Source: an uncultured Acidimicrobiales bacterium (GTDB taxonomy: Bacteria > Actinomycetota > Acidimicrobiia > Acidimicrobiales > Bin134). Taken from it: a DNA stretch of 64,000 bases. The notes under the pieces are model-generated. The model did no database searches, was not told the DNA's origin, and saw nothing but the letters and a program-made list of their open reading frames with translations. Both the position numbers and the translations under genes were made by a program. This document shows, one piece after another, positions 41,645-51,044 of the stretch (position 1 is the stretch's first letter; the number at the start of each line of letters is the position of its first letter). The stretch spans positions 3,205,954 to 3,269,953 of the forward strand of contig OX638350.1 of the NCBI GenBank assembly GCA_951813325.1. The letters run 5' to 3'.

Positions 41645-43321
41645 TCAGGTCGGGGTCGGTAGCTGTGGGGCAGATGGGCGGTAGCGGGCGGTTCGTCGGG
41701 CGCCGGTCATTTGGAGGGCACCCTCAGAAGCCATCCGACGAAGAAGGCGCGAGGCTTGGTCGGGGGACAATCGGCATAGTTCGGCGGCTTCGCTCCTTCC
41801 GATAGATCCGTGCTCGGCGGTGTAGGTCAGCACCATCTGCTCCTGCTGGATAGGGGTGAATCCGCGACTCCGCACATAGGCGGCTGGCTCTCCGATCTCA
41901 CGATACACCTCAGCGGCAAGGTGATAGGTGCGCCCTCTGCCCTCGCCGCGAGCCTCTAGCAGTCCGCGTTCGACGATGATGTTCAGCGATGCACGCGCTT
42001 CTGCAACCGCTATATGCGATAGCTCGGCGGCGCGTTCTGAGGTGATCCGACCTTCGGAACGCACTTCATTCAGGACTTGGAGAGTCCGAAGATCGAGCAC
42101 CTTGTCATCTCGCGCCGCGGCGGCGGCAAACACCGCGAGCTCTCGGTCTGCTGCGCCGCCCGGCACTCGTGCTTCAACCCACGATCGGTTTGAGCGAGAG
42201 TAGTCGGGTTGGGGTCGCCCGATTACGAGCTGGTGGCGGTAGACGCGGTTGATCCCTCGGCCGGTGCGCTCAACAAGCCCGGCGCGCTTGAAGGCTTCGG
42301 AGATCAGAGGGTTTCTCGCCTGTGGGGGGGCAGTGAGCAGGTTGCCGATTGTGATGCCGTCAGGAAACCCTCCAGGGCTGGTGATCGAGAGCGTAGTGTC
42401 CTCGATGGCCAAGCGGACTTGCCTGTTTATCGAGTAGTCGCGGTGGACAAGGGCATTGGCTATCAGCTCCCGCACTGCGACGTCGGAGAAGCGGGGGAGG
42501 CCAAGGCGAAAAAGGCCGTCTTGGATTTCTTCTTCAGGGTTGTAGGGCTTCACGGCTTCGGTGAGCTCGAGCATCGCCCGGAGAAGCGGGGCCCGCAGGC
42601 TGCGATTGGCTAAGACCCTGTCGTGGGGGTCGAGCGCCTGGAACACCACCTCATGGGTGGGGACAAAGGTCTCCAGCACCGCTGGCGTGCCGAACAACAA
42701 GGCCGCTCCCAGTGTCGGAGTGCCATCGCGGGACATGAATCCAAGGGCTGAGAGCAGGTCGACGGCGGAAAGGCTGGCCAGAACTGAATCCCCGCCGCTT
42801 CCTGCAACATTGCGAAATCGGTCGAGTTCCCCAGAATCCAGATCATCGATTGACAGGCCAGCAATCGGCAATGTCGACACGTCGTGCGCCCCAAGTGCGC
42901 TGGCTCGGGTCTGGATCTCATGTGGGGGCATGGGTCGGCATTCGGGTTTTCCGTGCACATCCGTTGCTCTGCGCAGGTAGCGACCCGAGGTCGTTGCCAG
43001 TACTCGAGAAGCCTTGGGTACCGCCACGACGAGGATCTCTTTGCCGTCGAGTTGCTCGGTGCTGGCCTCGACGGAGAGGGAAGGCGTGGTCTTGTTGGCA
43101 ACGAGGGCCGCAATTCGCTCGCTGTGCGTCGTACTCCCATGTCGGGGCGGAGCTCCGACCGCCTCGCCGTCGTCGCTGACGCCAATGAGAAGCCACCCTC
43201 CGTCACCGTTGGCAAGACACGCGACAGCCTCAACGAGTTCGTCGTCGTTCACGTCGCTCTTGAATTCGACGGTGTATGTCTCGCCTGCTGCGATAACTTT
43301 CCTGAGTTCGGCGGCGTCCAT
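41645..43321 (-). CDS. AlbA_2/Schlafen-like protein with RecG-C-like and winged-helix region
   Basis: 558 aa; ATG at 43321 lies 6 nt after a TATAAT box. The N-terminal Schlafen AlbA_2 domain has TYTVEFKSDVNDDELVEAVA, NGDGGWLLIGVSDDG and LVVAVPKASR. The middle has SDVAVRELIANALVHRDYSI and SPGGFPDGITIGNL, the ATP-binding-like region seen in this family, then ERTGRGINRVYRHQ. The tail has two winged-helix segments (ERAAELSHIAVAEARASLNI; EAAELCRLSPDQASRLLRRM). Such proteins are often regulators or defence-island components. Confidence 0.85.
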   Translation of the reverse strand: MDAAELRKVIAAGETYTVEFKSDVNDDELVEAVACLANGDGGWLLIGVSDDGEAVGAPPRHGSTTHSERIAALVANKTTPSLSVEASTEQLDGKEILVVAVPKASRVLATTSGRYLRRATDVHGKPECRPMPPHEIQTRASALGAHDVSTLPIAGLSIDDLDSGELDRFRNVAGSGGDSVLASLSAVDLLSALGFMSRDGTPTLGAALLFGTPAVLETFVPTHEVVFQALDPHDRVLANRSLRAPLLRAMLELTEAVKPYNPEEEIQDGLFRLGLPRFSDVAVRELIANALVHRDYSINRQVRLAIEDTTLSITSPGGFPDGITIGNLLTAPPQARNPLISEAFKRAGLVERTGRGINRVYRHQLVIGRPQPDYSRSNRSWVEARVPGGAADRELAVFAAAAARDDKVLDLRTLQVLNEVRSEGRITSERAAELSHIAVAEARASLNIIVERGLLEARGEGRGRTYHLAAEVYREIGEPAAYVRSRGFTPIQQEQMVLTYTAEHGSIGRSEAAELCRLSPDQASRLLRRMASEGALQMTGARRTARYRPSAPQLPTPT

Positions 43322-43327
43322 AAGAGA

Positions 43328-43333
43328 ATTATA
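43328..43333 (-). promoter_or_regulatory. -10 box TATAAT of the AlbA_2 gene, leaderless layout
   Basis: Minus-strand TATAAT at 43333-43328 is followed by 6 nt and the ATG at 43321. The upstream 60 bp are markedly AT-rich for this genome and contain inverted GTTTAC/GTAAAC half-sites (about 43340-43347 and 43381-43389), a possible operator. Confidence 0.65.
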
Positions 43334-43434
43334 ACGCAGTTGTTTACGAATTAGAAAACTAGAACATCAATGCGTATAGTTTTGTAAACCATCGCAGAAC
43401 TCCCGCTGATTAGCTCGCCTAGTTCGTCATCCTC

Positions 43435-43470
43435 AACATCTCCGCCGGCCAAAAGCAACTCCTCACCATC
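43435..43470. repeat. 36-bp copy of the ABC transporter signature region
   Basis: Matches 41168-41203 (codons of NISAGQKQLLTI in the second exporter subunit) at 35 of 36 positions, in the same orientation, with no ABC gene around it. It is a leftover of duplication or recombination at the edge of the accessory block. Confidence 0.85.
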
Positions 43471-43482
43471 ACCCCCTGCTCG

Positions 43483-44175
43483 CTACCCAGAGGCCGCTCG
43501 TTGTCGTTGCAGCGTTTCTTCTATTTCCAGGGCGCGGTTTTTCAGGTAGGCAATCACCGTTTCGCGGGAGTCGTCAAACAGCGGGTCGGCGTCTCGTGCC
43601 GAGGGGAATCTCAGTCTGAAGACCACCTGGCCCAGCGCGGCGTTGTCCCATTGGGCCCCGAACTTCTGAATCCAGTAGCCCAGCCCGTCTTCAAGGCTGT
43701 GGCTGCTGTGCCGATCGATGGCGGCGATGTCGATCAGGTCGCGTAGCGCTGCCCTCCATCGAATCAGATCGAGTTTGAGGGCCAGCAGGTCCTTTAGCGA
43801 CGCCACCGGCATCCCGTCGATTATCGGGCCCTCCTGCAAAACCGCCACATCTCCAGTGCGGGAGTCGGCGTTGAGATCCTCGAACACGTGCACGCTGACT
43901 CCGTCAACCAAGACGTGAACCTCATGCGGGCTGTGACCGATCATCGTGAAGGAGTCCTCGGCTTCCTCCGCCATCAGCGACCTGACAGCCGCGGTGTCAA
44001 GCGGGTCGGGCGCCAAGATGTCGATGTCCCCACTGTTCCGGTGTCGCAGGTAGATGGCCACCGCGGTGCCCCCTACCAGCACGCCTCGGCAAGCGAGAGC
44101 GGCTCTCGCCGCTTTGGGCCACACGGCGCGCTGGCTCTCGCCGAGCACCTCCTGCCAGTGGTCGATCTGGCTCAC
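43483..44175 (-). CDS. AbiEii-like nucleotidyltransferase toxin
   Basis: 230 aa; GTG at 44175 overlaps the upstream stop by 4 nt (GTGA). CRGVLVGGTAVAIYLRHRNS and GDIDILAPDPLD give the GG..A..L..R.S.DiD motif of AbiEii/DUF1814 nucleotidyltransferases, followed by VHVFEDLNAD, MPVASLKDLLALKLDLIRWR and DLIDIAAIDRH, the conserved K..A...R....DLxDI segment. AbiEii toxins transfer nucleotides and are neutralised by an upstream AbiEi antitoxin. Here the upstream partner is an unusual zinc-ribbon protein. Confidence 0.8.
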   Translation of the reverse strand: MSQIDHWQEVLGESQRAVWPKAARAALACRGVLVGGTAVAIYLRHRNSGDIDILAPDPLDTAAVRSLMAEEAEDSFTMIGHSPHEVHVLVDGVSVHVFEDLNADSRTGDVAVLQEGPIIDGMPVASLKDLLALKLDLIRWRAALRDLIDIAAIDRHSSHSLEDGLGYWIQKFGAQWDNAALGQVVFRLRFPSARDADPLFDDSRETVIAYLKNRALEIEETLQRQRAASG

Positions 44176-45386
44176 CCGACCACCATCATCGGCTGTCGAT
44201 CGGTTTCGCTCGACTCTTGCTCGACCAGCTCGGCAACGGCTAGCTGCACGCTTTCTGGACAACCCGGAATCCCCGTCTGCGCAACCAGGGCATCGAGCGG
44301 CAGGCAGCGCAGGGCCCAGCGACGGGCGTCAAAGTTCAACAGCCGCCCGTTCAGCAGCCGATTGGCCACCAAAAGAGCGTCGCGGGGCAGCCGGATGTCG
44401 GCAGGATCAGGGCCCGACCAGAACAGGGGCCAGATGTCGGAAGGCAGCCTTTCAGGGCACGGGACCCGCCGCCGCCAGCGCATCAGCGGCAGATAGGGGC
44501 GCAGGTCATCATAGGGACCGCTCGAAACAAGCCTCCACCTCAAAAACCGTCTGATTCCCTGCTTCCAGGGCACCTCTGTGACTGCGGAGTCGACATACCC
44601 GTCTGCCTCCAAGCACCGCAGCACCCGCTGAGTGCTGCGGCGGGTTATCCCCACGGCATGAGCAACCACCGCCGAGTCGGCGCCGCCCAGATACGAGCGC
44701 AGCGCGGTGAGCACCAGCACCTCCGACTCGGTGATTCCAGGACGGGGATGCGGCGACAGGCCAACCGCCAGCCGCTCGGGCGGAGTTGGAGGCGTCAGCC
44801 ACCGATCCACGCCATCGGGAACCGTAAATTCACGATCCGACAATCTGGCCAACCAACCTGGCTCTGCTTTCTCGCCGGATTGGCCGGGCCTCGCCTGCCC
44901 GGCGTCACCCGACGCTTCCGTGATCCTGGCCGCAAGCTGTTCCGGGCGGTCATAGGGACTCACCCGGCTGCCGCACACCCGGCGAATCCCATCAGCAACC
45001 GCTCTGGCCGCTCCTGGGGAAACCCCGGCCATCCTGCTCAGCACTCCCGGCTTTACGGTGAATGGGCCGTTGGCGGTGAGGGCAGCGCCTACCGCCCACA
45101 CTCGCAAAGGCGCATGCCCTCTTGCCAGGATCGTCCCCGTGCGCACGCTGTAGCGCTGACGGCACCGGCCGCACCATCTCCTCCCGGCAGCGTCGGGGAA
45201 CCGGCTCTTCGCCTCACCCCCGCACCGGGGGCAGGCGGCTCCGCCCGGCCACCGGGCCTGCTCCAAAAACGAGACAGCCGCCGGCTCATCCCGAAAGGCA
45301 CGAAGCACCTCATTGGCCGAAATCGCACCTGGATAGCACAAAGAACGACTCACCACTCCCCCAAACCTACCCGCGAACAGCGACAA
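44172..45386 (-). CDS. zinc-ribbon plus winged-helix protein, putative antitoxin partner
   Basis: 404 aa if the TTG at 45386 is used; GTG codons at 45356 or 45353 are equally plausible. The N-terminal domain (FRDEPAAVSFLEQARWPGG, ACPRCGGEAKSRF, RRWCGRCRQRYSVRTGTI) is the zinc ribbon of IS1595-type transposases, but no DDE domain follows. Instead there is a helical part and a winged helix (GADSAVVAHAVGITRRSTQR, VLRCLEADGYVDS), then ~120 residues with no known fold. Overlap with the AbiEii-like gene suggests that it is the cognate antitoxin/regulator, replacing AbiEi (inference). Confidence 0.7.
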   Translation of the reverse strand: MSLFAGRFGGVVSRSLCYPGAISANEVLRAFRDEPAAVSFLEQARWPGGAACPRCGGEAKSRFPDAAGRRWCGRCRQRYSVRTGTILARGHAPLRVWAVGAALTANGPFTVKPGVLSRMAGVSPGAARAVADGIRRVCGSRVSPYDRPEQLAARITEASGDAGQARPGQSGEKAEPGWLARLSDREFTVPDGVDRWLTPPTPPERLAVGLSPHPRPGITESEVLVLTALRSYLGGADSAVVAHAVGITRRSTQRVLRCLEADGYVDSAVTEVPWKQGIRRFLRWRLVSSGPYDDLRPYLPLMRWRRRVPCPERLPSDIWPLFWSGPDPADIRLPRDALLVANRLLNGRLLNFDARRWALRCLPLDALVAQTGIPGCPESVQLAVAELVEQESSETDRQPMMVVG

Positions 45387-45662
45387 TTCGCGCCATAAAC
45401 TCTAGTTTGTGTCACCAATTGGCCAGAATCTTCACTCCCCGCGCGGCATACCTCGCGCCCGCCACTAGGCGCGGCGACCTCCTGCGTCGACATGCCCGAA
45501 GTTCCAACTGTCCCAACCAAGCACAGCTCGGTACCCACCACAGCCTGCGTGATACCCGATGGGGCTCAGCGGACGCCAGACATGGCACCAGACATGGCAC
45601 CAGACCACTGCTGCGCTGACATAATCCCATGTCAACAGCCATATTGTGGTCTATTCTTTGAG
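45387..45662. other. intergenic region next to tRNA-Ser(GGA)
   Basis: No convincing gene. It contains an 11-12 bp tandem repeat (GACATGGCACCA twice, about 45583-45607) and a short inverted repeat TGACAT/ATGTCA (about 45618-45635). Confidence 0.4.
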
Positions 45663-45747
45663 CGGAGGGGGTGGGATTCGAACCCACGGTGGCTTACGCC
45701 ACACACGCTTTCCAAGCGTGCCGATTCGGCCGCTCTCGCACCCCTCC
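45663..45747 (-). tRNA. tRNA-Ser (anticodon GGA)
   Basis: 85 nt on the minus strand: acceptor GGAGGGG with CCCCTCC and discriminator G, long variable arm, anticodon loop CTTGGAAA (GGA), T-loop GGTTCGAATCC. Its 3' end faces the accessory block at 41.6-45.6 kb. Confidence 0.95.
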
Positions 45748-45840
45748 TGAAGGTAGTGAATTTATCGCACACCGACGGGCGGTCATGCACCGATAGCCGC
45801 TAGCCTGGCTGCAACTGGGCCGTGGGCCCGGTTTGGAATG

Positions 45841-45944
45841 TGATGGTCGGGTCCTGTGCAACGCCAGCCCGTGAACCGAGTCAGGGCCGGGAGGCAGCAG
45901 CTCTCAGCGGACCCTGGGGTGTGCCGCAGATCGCCTGGCCATCA
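45841..45944 (+). ncRNA. ffs: signal recognition particle RNA (small bacterial SRP RNA)
   Basis: Contains the conserved domain IV core: CAGCCCGTGAACC, then GTCAGGGCCGGGAGGCAGCA (compare GTCAGGTCCGGAAGGAAGCA). The ends pair (TGATGG at 45841, CCATCA at 45939-45944). It lies directly upstream of dnaX, its usual neighbour in Actinobacteria. The RNA binds Ffh and targets membrane proteins. Ends are estimated from the pairing. Confidence 0.88.
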
Positions 45945-46076
45945 CTTTCGAGACCGGGATAACGCAGCCAGCCTGAGCCTTGGGCCAGGCTCGTCGTCGG
46001 CAATAGGTACATCGAGCCCGGAACCGCATCGCCCGGCTCAGCCTTGTTGTCGCTCAGCCTGAGTAAAGTCGGCGGC

Positions 46077-48092
46077 ATGGCCCACCAGGCGCTGTATCGA
46101 CGCTACCGGCCGGCTTGCTTCGGCGAGTTGCGCGGACAACAACCCGTGGTTCGGGCCCTCCAGAACGCGGTTCAACAGGGGCGGGTGGGCCATGCCTACC
46201 TGTTCAGCGGTCCTCGGGGCACCGGCAAGACCAGCACAGCCCGCATTCTGGCCAGAGCCCTCAACTGCACCGCGTTGAGCAGCGACGGCGAACCCTGCGG
46301 CCAGTGCCAGTCCTGCCTCGATGTCGTCAACAACACCTCCTACGACTTGATCGAGTTGGATGCCGCCTCCAACAACAAGGTGGACGACATCCGCGACCTC
46401 ATCTCCAAGGTGGCGATGGGCTCGCCGGGCAAGGCCAAGGTGTACGTGCTGGACGAGGTCCACATGCTCACCCCCGGCGCCGAGAACGCCCTGTTGAAGA
46501 CGCTCGAGGAACCTCCCGATCACGTGGTGTTCGTGCTGTGCACCACCGAGCCCCACAAGGTGGTGCCCACAATCCGCAGCCGGACCCAGCACTTGGAGTT
46601 CAACCTCATCGACGGCGACGTGCTGGCCGACCATGCCCGATGGGTGGTCGAACAAGCCGGATTGGAAGTGGATGAAGGCGCCATCGACCACGCCGTGCAC
46701 CGGGGAGCCGGTTCGGCTCGGGACACGCTATCGGCTCTCGACCAGATCGTGGCCGCCGGCGGAGTCGCCGATCGGGTCGACGCGGTCGACGCCATTGTCG
46801 CAGCCCTGGGAGGCCAGGACTACGGCCCCGCGTTCGTTGCAGTGCACGAGGCACTGCGGTCGGGGCGGGAGCCGAGATTCATCGGCGAAGCCCTGCTCGA
46901 CGTTCTCCGCAACGCCTTCTTGAGCGCTATGGGCGCCGATTTGAGCCATCTCACCGACGCCCAGCAACAGAGCGCTCAGGCCACCGCCGCGCAGATTCCC
47001 CCTGCCGGGCTCACCCGAGCCCTGGAGGTGTTGGGAACCGCCCTGGTGGATATGCGCCAAGCCCCCGATCCGAGAGTGGACTTGGAGGTGGCGCTGGGGC
47101 GGCTCACCCGCCGCGATCTGGACACCGACGTCACCGCTCTGCTGGAGCGCATTGAGCGGTTGGAGCGACACGGCCCCCCGCCGGCTGCTGGCTCTTCCGG
47201 CCGCGCCCAGGATGCCGCCGCTCCCGAGACTCCGCCGCCCTCCCCGCAGACCAGTGGCCCAACCAGCGGACACGAACGGGCCCGAGCGGCCATCGCTCAA
47301 ATCCAAGCAAAGCAGACCGAAGCCGAATCCCGTCCGACGGCAACAGCCACTCCCGGCGAATCCCGTCCGACGGCAACAGCCACTCCCGGCGAATCCCGTC
47401 CGACGGCAACAGCCACTCCCGGCGAATCCCGTCCGACGGCAACAGCCACTCCCGGCGAATCCCGTCCGACGGCAACAGCCACTCCCGGCGAATCCGAACC
47501 GGGGACGGATGCAACCTCCGATCGGGCCCCGCGGCCCACACTGGGAGCGGTGCGGTCGGGAAAGGCGCCCACTGCTCCATCGAGCAGCCCCGATACCGCA
47601 AATGATGCTTCGCCGGCTACCGGCCCCGCTGAGGTCGACGGTTTGGCACCCAGTCGCGAGGAGATCGTCATCGCTTGGGCCGACGCCATCCTGGGCAACC
47701 TCCCGAACAGGGCTCGTATCCGATTCCAGGCTGGCCGGTTCATTGCCAACGATGCCGGCAGCGTGGTGTTCGCCCTTCCCGACCAGATCCATCTGGACCG
47801 CTGCGAAGAAGTCCGCACCGCCGTGGACGACGCCCTTCGCGAGCACTTCGGGCGGCCAGTGCCCCTGCGCCTGGCCATCGACGACGACAGCACCGCACCG
47901 CCCCCCGACATTCAGCCGGCCCGGGCGCGTTCTGCTCCGGCCGACCTCGACGAGGCCGAGGCCATCGATCCCGACGAGCTCATGGACGAGGAAACCGCCA
48001 CCCAAGAAGCCATCTCCAACCTCATGGCCGCATTCCCCGACTCCGAGATCGTGACCATTGATCCGCCGGCTGATTCCAGCCAGCGGGGATAG
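46077..48092 (+). CDS. dnaX: DNA polymerase III subunit gamma/tau
   Basis: 671 aa; ATG at 46077 follows TAAAGT by 7 nt (leaderless) and begins [18 protein letters not shown]. Walker [11 protein letters not shown] (about 44-53), zinc-module Cys at about 64, 74, 77 and 80 (CGQCQSC), [10 protein letters not shown], and [15 protein letters not shown]. It loads the sliding clamp in the replisome. The linker between the AAA+ core and the C-terminal tau-like part carries five perfect [11 protein letters not shown] repeats. Frame continues to an acidic C-terminus. Confidence 0.96.
   Translation: MAHQALYRRYRPACFGELRGQQPVVRALQNAVQQGRVGHAYLFSGPRGTGKTSTARILARALNCTALSSDGEPCGQCQSCLDVVNNTSYDLIELDAASNNKVDDIRDLISKVAMGSPGKAKVYVLDEVHMLTPGAENALLKTLEEPPDHVVFVLCTTEPHKVVPTIRSRTQHLEFNLIDGDVLADHARWVVEQAGLEVDEGAIDHAVHRGAGSARDTLSALDQIVAAGGVADRVDAVDAIVAALGGQDYGPAFVAVHEALRSGREPRFIGEALLDVLRNAFLSAMGADLSHLTDAQQQSAQATAAQIPPAGLTRALEVLGTALVDMRQAPDPRVDLEVALGRLTRRDLDTDVTALLERIERLERHGPPPAAGSSGRAQDAAAPETPPPSPQTSGPTSGHERARAAIAQIQAKQTEAESRPTATATPGESRPTATATPGESRPTATATPGESRPTATATPGESRPTATATPGESEPGTDATSDRAPRPTLGAVRSGKAPTAPSSSPDTANDASPATGPAEVDGLAPSREEIVIAWADAILGNLPNRARIRFQAGRFIANDAGSVVFALPDQIHLDRCEEVRTAVDDALREHFGRPVPLRLAIDDDSTAPPPDIQPARARSAPADLDEAEAIDPDELMDEETATQEAISNLMAAFPDSEIVTIDPPADSSQRG
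47325..47489. repeat. 33-bp minisatellite in dnaX, five units
   Basis: Five consecutive identical 33-bp units beginning GAATCCCGTCCGACGGCAAC and encoding [12 protein letters not shown] sixth, diverged start (GAATCCGAACC) follows. Expansion of the disordered tau linker; copy number probably varies between strains. Confidence 0.95.
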
Positions 48093-48103
48093 CCGAGCCC
48101 AAC

Positions 48104-48715
48104 GTGAGCAGCGTCTACGCCGCCCCCGTCCAGGTGCTCATCGACGAACTGGGCCGTCTTCCCGGCATCGGCCCCAAGTCGGCTCAACGCATCGCTTTCC
48201 ACCTGCTGAAGGTGTCGGAACAGGACGCCCTCCGGCTGGCCGAGGCCATCAAGGAGGCCAAGGCCAAAATCCAGTTCTGCCGACGGTGCTTCAATATCAG
48301 CGAGCATGCCGAATGCGAGCTGTGCTCCGACCATCGGCGCGACCCGGCCGTGTTGTGCGTGGTGGAGGAGCCCCGCGACATCGTGGCCTTGGAGAAGACC
48401 CGGGAATTCCGAGGCCGCTACCACGTGCTGGGCGGCGCCATCAACCCCATCGAGGGCATCGGCCCCGATCAACTCAAGATCAAAGAGCTGTTGGCCCGCA
48501 TCGACGACGAGAACGTGGCCGAGGTTATCTGCTGCACCAACCCCAATATCGAAGGCGAGGCCACCGCCATGTACCTGGCCCGGCTCATTCAGCCGCTCGG
48601 GGTGGCCGTCACCCGCATCGCCAGCGGCCTGCCGGTGGGCGGCGATCTGGAATACGCCGACGAGCTCACCCTCAGCCGGGCGCTGGAGGGGCGCCAGCGC
48701 CTTACCGCCGGCTGA
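48104..48715 (+). CDS. recR: recombination mediator RecR
   Basis: 203 aa, GTG at 48104, 11 bp after dnaX. Helix-hairpin-helix [19 protein letters not shown], four-Cys zinc finger [19 protein letters not shown], Toprim region ([39 protein letters not shown]) and the C-terminal [20 protein letters not shown] are all present. RecR acts with RecF/RecO in loading RecA at gaps. The dnaX-recR operon is conserved in bacteria. Confidence 0.97.
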   Translation: MSSVYAAPVQVLIDELGRLPGIGPKSAQRIAFHLLKVSEQDALRLAEAIKEAKAKIQFCRRCFNISEHAECELCSDHRRDPAVLCVVEEPRDIVALEKTREFRGRYHVLGGAINPIEGIGPDQLKIKELLARIDDENVAEVICCTNPNIEGEATAMYLARLIQPLGVAVTRIASGLPVGGDLEYADELTLSRALEGRQRLTAG

Positions 48716-48736
48716 GCGGGGGATCAGCCCTCAAAA

Positions 48737-48804
48737 GCAAGACACCGCCTCAGCGAGTCGGGCGGGGGGCATTGGTACCGACGCACGTGAGGCGGTGCTT
48801 GTTT
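48737..48804. terminator. bidirectional terminator hairpin between recR and thiolase
   Basis: Inverted repeat GCAAGACACCGCCTCA (48737-48752) / TGAGGCGGTGCTTG (48788-48801) with one bulged A. TTTG follows on the plus strand and a T-run (TTTTGAGG) on the minus strand, so it can serve both convergent genes. Confidence 0.75.
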
Positions 48805-48863
48805 GTTGCAATTATATTACGAAGATGACGAAACAAAGTCAAGTCATGGCTGATTTGTAACAA

Positions 48864-50042
48864 TCAAACGTGAACCAGCAGCGCGTCCCCCTGGCCTCCA
48901 CCACCGCACAGGGCGGCTGCCCCCATGCCGCCGCCCCGACGGCGCAGCTCGTGAAGCAGGGTGAGCACGATGCGGTTCCCGCTGGCCCCGATGGGGTGTC
49001 CCAGGGCAATGGCCCCGCCGTTCACATTCACCACGTCGTCAGAAATCCCCAGATCGGCCATCGACGCCAGCGCCACCGCGGCGAACGCCTCATTGATTTC
49101 AAACAGGTCCACATCGCCCAGGCTCAAATCAGCCGACTTGAGAGCTTGGGAAATGGCCCGCGACGGCTGGGTGAGCAGCGAGGGATCGGGCCCGGCCACC
49201 TGCCCGTAGCCCACATAGGTGCCCAAAGGCGCCATCCCGAGCTGTTCGGCCCGCTCCCGGCTGGCCACTACCAGGGCGCTGCCCCCATCGGAGATCTGCG
49301 AGGCGTTGCCCGCGGTGATGTTGCCCGACTCGGCGAATGCTGGCCGCAACCGGCCCAGCGATTCGGCGGTGGCGTCTGTTCTCACTCCTTCGTCGGTCGA
49401 TACCAACACCGGGTCGCCCCGGCGCTGGGGCACCTCCACCGGCACCAGTTCATCGTTGAACACTCCAACAGTCGCCGCAACCCCCGCCCGATGGTGAGAC
49501 TGGGCCGAGAACGCGTCCTGGGGCTCACGGGGCAGCCCGCTCGACGCAGCGTATTTCTCGGTTCCCGTCCCCATGGCACAGTGGTCGAAAGCGCAAAACA
49601 GCCCGTCGTGCATCATGGAGTCAACCAGATCGCCGTCGCCCAGGCGATACCCCTCCCTGGCCCCCATCAGCAGGTAGGGCGCCTTGGTCATCGACTCCAT
49701 CCCCCCGGCCACCACGATCTCGGCATCGCCGGCTGAGATCATCTGGTGGGCCAGATAGACCGTGTTGATACCCGACAAGCACACCTTGTTGACCGTGGTG
49801 GCCGGCACCGTCATCGGAATGCCTGCCCCCACCGCCGCCTGTCGAGCGGTGGCCTGGCCCTCTCCGGCCAAGAGCACCTGACCCATGAACACGTAGTCCA
49901 CCTGCTCGGGGGCCACTTCCGCCCGGTCGAGAGCAGCCCGAATGGCCAGCGCCCCCAGTTCGGCGCCCTGAAACGATGCCAGTCCTCCCGACATCTTGCC
50001 CATAGGCGTGCGGGCTCCGGCCAAGATCACCGTCTCGCTCAT
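48864..50042 (-). CDS. acetyl-CoA C-acyltransferase (thiolase)
   Basis: 392 aa; ATG at 50042 has GGGG about 6 nt upstream; an in-frame start at 50060 is less likely. Active-site Cys in [14 protein letters not shown], then [47 protein letters not shown] (catalytic His) and [12 protein letters not shown] (second catalytic Cys). It condenses or cleaves acetoacetyl-CoA/3-ketoacyl-CoA in beta-oxidation or related pathways. Position far from other fatty acid genes except the carboxylase at 52.8 kb. Confidence 0.93.
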   Translation of the reverse strand: MSETVILAGARTPMGKMSGGLASFQGAELGALAIRAALDRAEVAPEQVDYVFMGQVLLAGEGQATARQAAVGAGIPMTVPATTVNKVCLSGINTVYLAHQMISAGDAEIVVAGGMESMTKAPYLLMGAREGYRLGDGDLVDSMMHDGLFCAFDHCAMGTGTEKYAASSGLPREPQDAFSAQSHHRAGVAATVGVFNDELVPVEVPQRRGDPVLVSTDEGVRTDATAESLGRLRPAFAESGNITAGNASQISDGGSALVVASRERAEQLGMAPLGTYVGYGQVAGPDPSLLTQPSRAISQALKSADLSLGDVDLFEINEAFAAVALASMADLGISDDVVNVNGGAIALGHPIGASGNRIVLTLLHELRRRGGGMGAAALCGGGGQGDALLVHV

Positions 50043-50153
50043 TGCATCCCCTTTGTCCATTCGCCAGCGCTGCCCACCAGGATACGGCCAGGGCTTCGAC
50101 CACTTGACAGTTCAGACCCGGCCAGATGCCGTCCAACGGGATACGGTCAGGGT

Positions 50154-51029
50154 GTGCGGGTTCATCTGGTCGATGGCACATATGAGCTGTTCCGCTACCA
50201 CTTCTCGCCCGGCAACCGGGATCCGGAGCGGGGGGCGGCCCGAGGGGTGGTCCACAGCATGCTCCAGCTCATCGACGACGGGGCCACCCATGTCGGAGTC
50301 GCCACCGACCACGTGATCGAGTCGTTCCGCAACGAATTGTGGCCCGGCTACAAGACCGGAGCGGGGGTTCCTCCCGAGCTGATGGCCCAGTTCCCGCTGG
50401 TCGAAGAGGCACTGGCCGCGGCCGGCTTCTGTGTGTGGCCCATGGTCGAGCACGAGGCCGACGACGCCCTGGGGGCCGCGGCTCGCAAAGCTGCCCTCGA
50501 CTCGGGCGTGAAGCAGGTGCTGATCTGCACGCCCGACAAAGACCTGGCCCAATGCGTCACCGCCGACGGGCGCATCGTGCAATACGACCGCCGCCAGCAG
50601 AAGCTCATCGACCACGACGGGGTGGTGGACAAATTCGGAGTGCTCCCCGAATCCATTCCCGACTACCTGGCCCTGGTGGGCGACACCGCCGACGGCTTCC
50701 CCGGGCTGCCCGGCTGGGGAGCGCGCTCCACCGCGGCGGTCTTGTTCCACTATCGCCGCCTGGAGAACATCCCCGACGCCGTTGGCCAGTGGGAGGTGAG
50801 CGTGCGGGGCTCGGCCAAGCTGGCCGCCACCCTGGCCGAGAATCGGGAGCTGGCCATGCTCTTCCGCCAGGTGGCTACCATTGCCGATGATGCCCCCACT
50901 TTCGACCGTCTCGAAGAGCTTGCCTGGGCTGGCCCCACGGCCGAGTTCCCCGATCTGATGGGCCAAATGGGCGGCGAGCACCTTGTCGAGCGAGCCGAGA
51001 CATTGAAAGCCCGGATCGGGCAGAGCTGA
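50154..51029 (+). CDS. 5'-3' exonuclease (FEN-like)
   Basis: 291 aa; GTG at 50154 follows TACGGT by 6 nt (leaderless). The N-terminal PIN-like domain has VHLVDGTYELFR, GATHVGVATDH, NELWPGYKTG and VEHEADDALGAAARKA plus LICTPDKDLAQCV (acidic metal ligands). The H3TH region has VLPESIPDYLALVGDTADGF and LPGWGARSTAAVL. It resembles stand-alone 5' nucleases homologous to the exonuclease domain of DNA polymerase I, for flap or primer removal. Confidence 0.88.
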   Translation: MRVHLVDGTYELFRYHFSPGNRDPERGAARGVVHSMLQLIDDGATHVGVATDHVIESFRNELWPGYKTGAGVPPELMAQFPLVEEALAAAGFCVWPMVEHEADDALGAAARKAALDSGVKQVLICTPDKDLAQCVTADGRIVQYDRRQQKLIDHDGVVDKFGVLPESIPDYLALVGDTADGFPGLPGWGARSTAAVLFHYRRLENIPDAVGQWEVSVRGSAKLAATLAENRELAMLFRQVATIADDAPTFDRLEELAWAGPTAEFPDLMGQMGGEHLVERAETLKARIGQS

Positions 51030-51044
51030 AAGGGAAGACCACCC

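Noticed and set aside
39064-41805. 913-codon plus-strand frame over the ABC genes
   Set aside because: Out of frame with both permease-ATPase genes, which have complete Walker, Q-loop and signature motifs.
47325-47489. Possible CRISPR-like repeats in dnaX
   Set aside because: Head-to-tail 33-bp units without spacers that keep the reading frame of dnaX.
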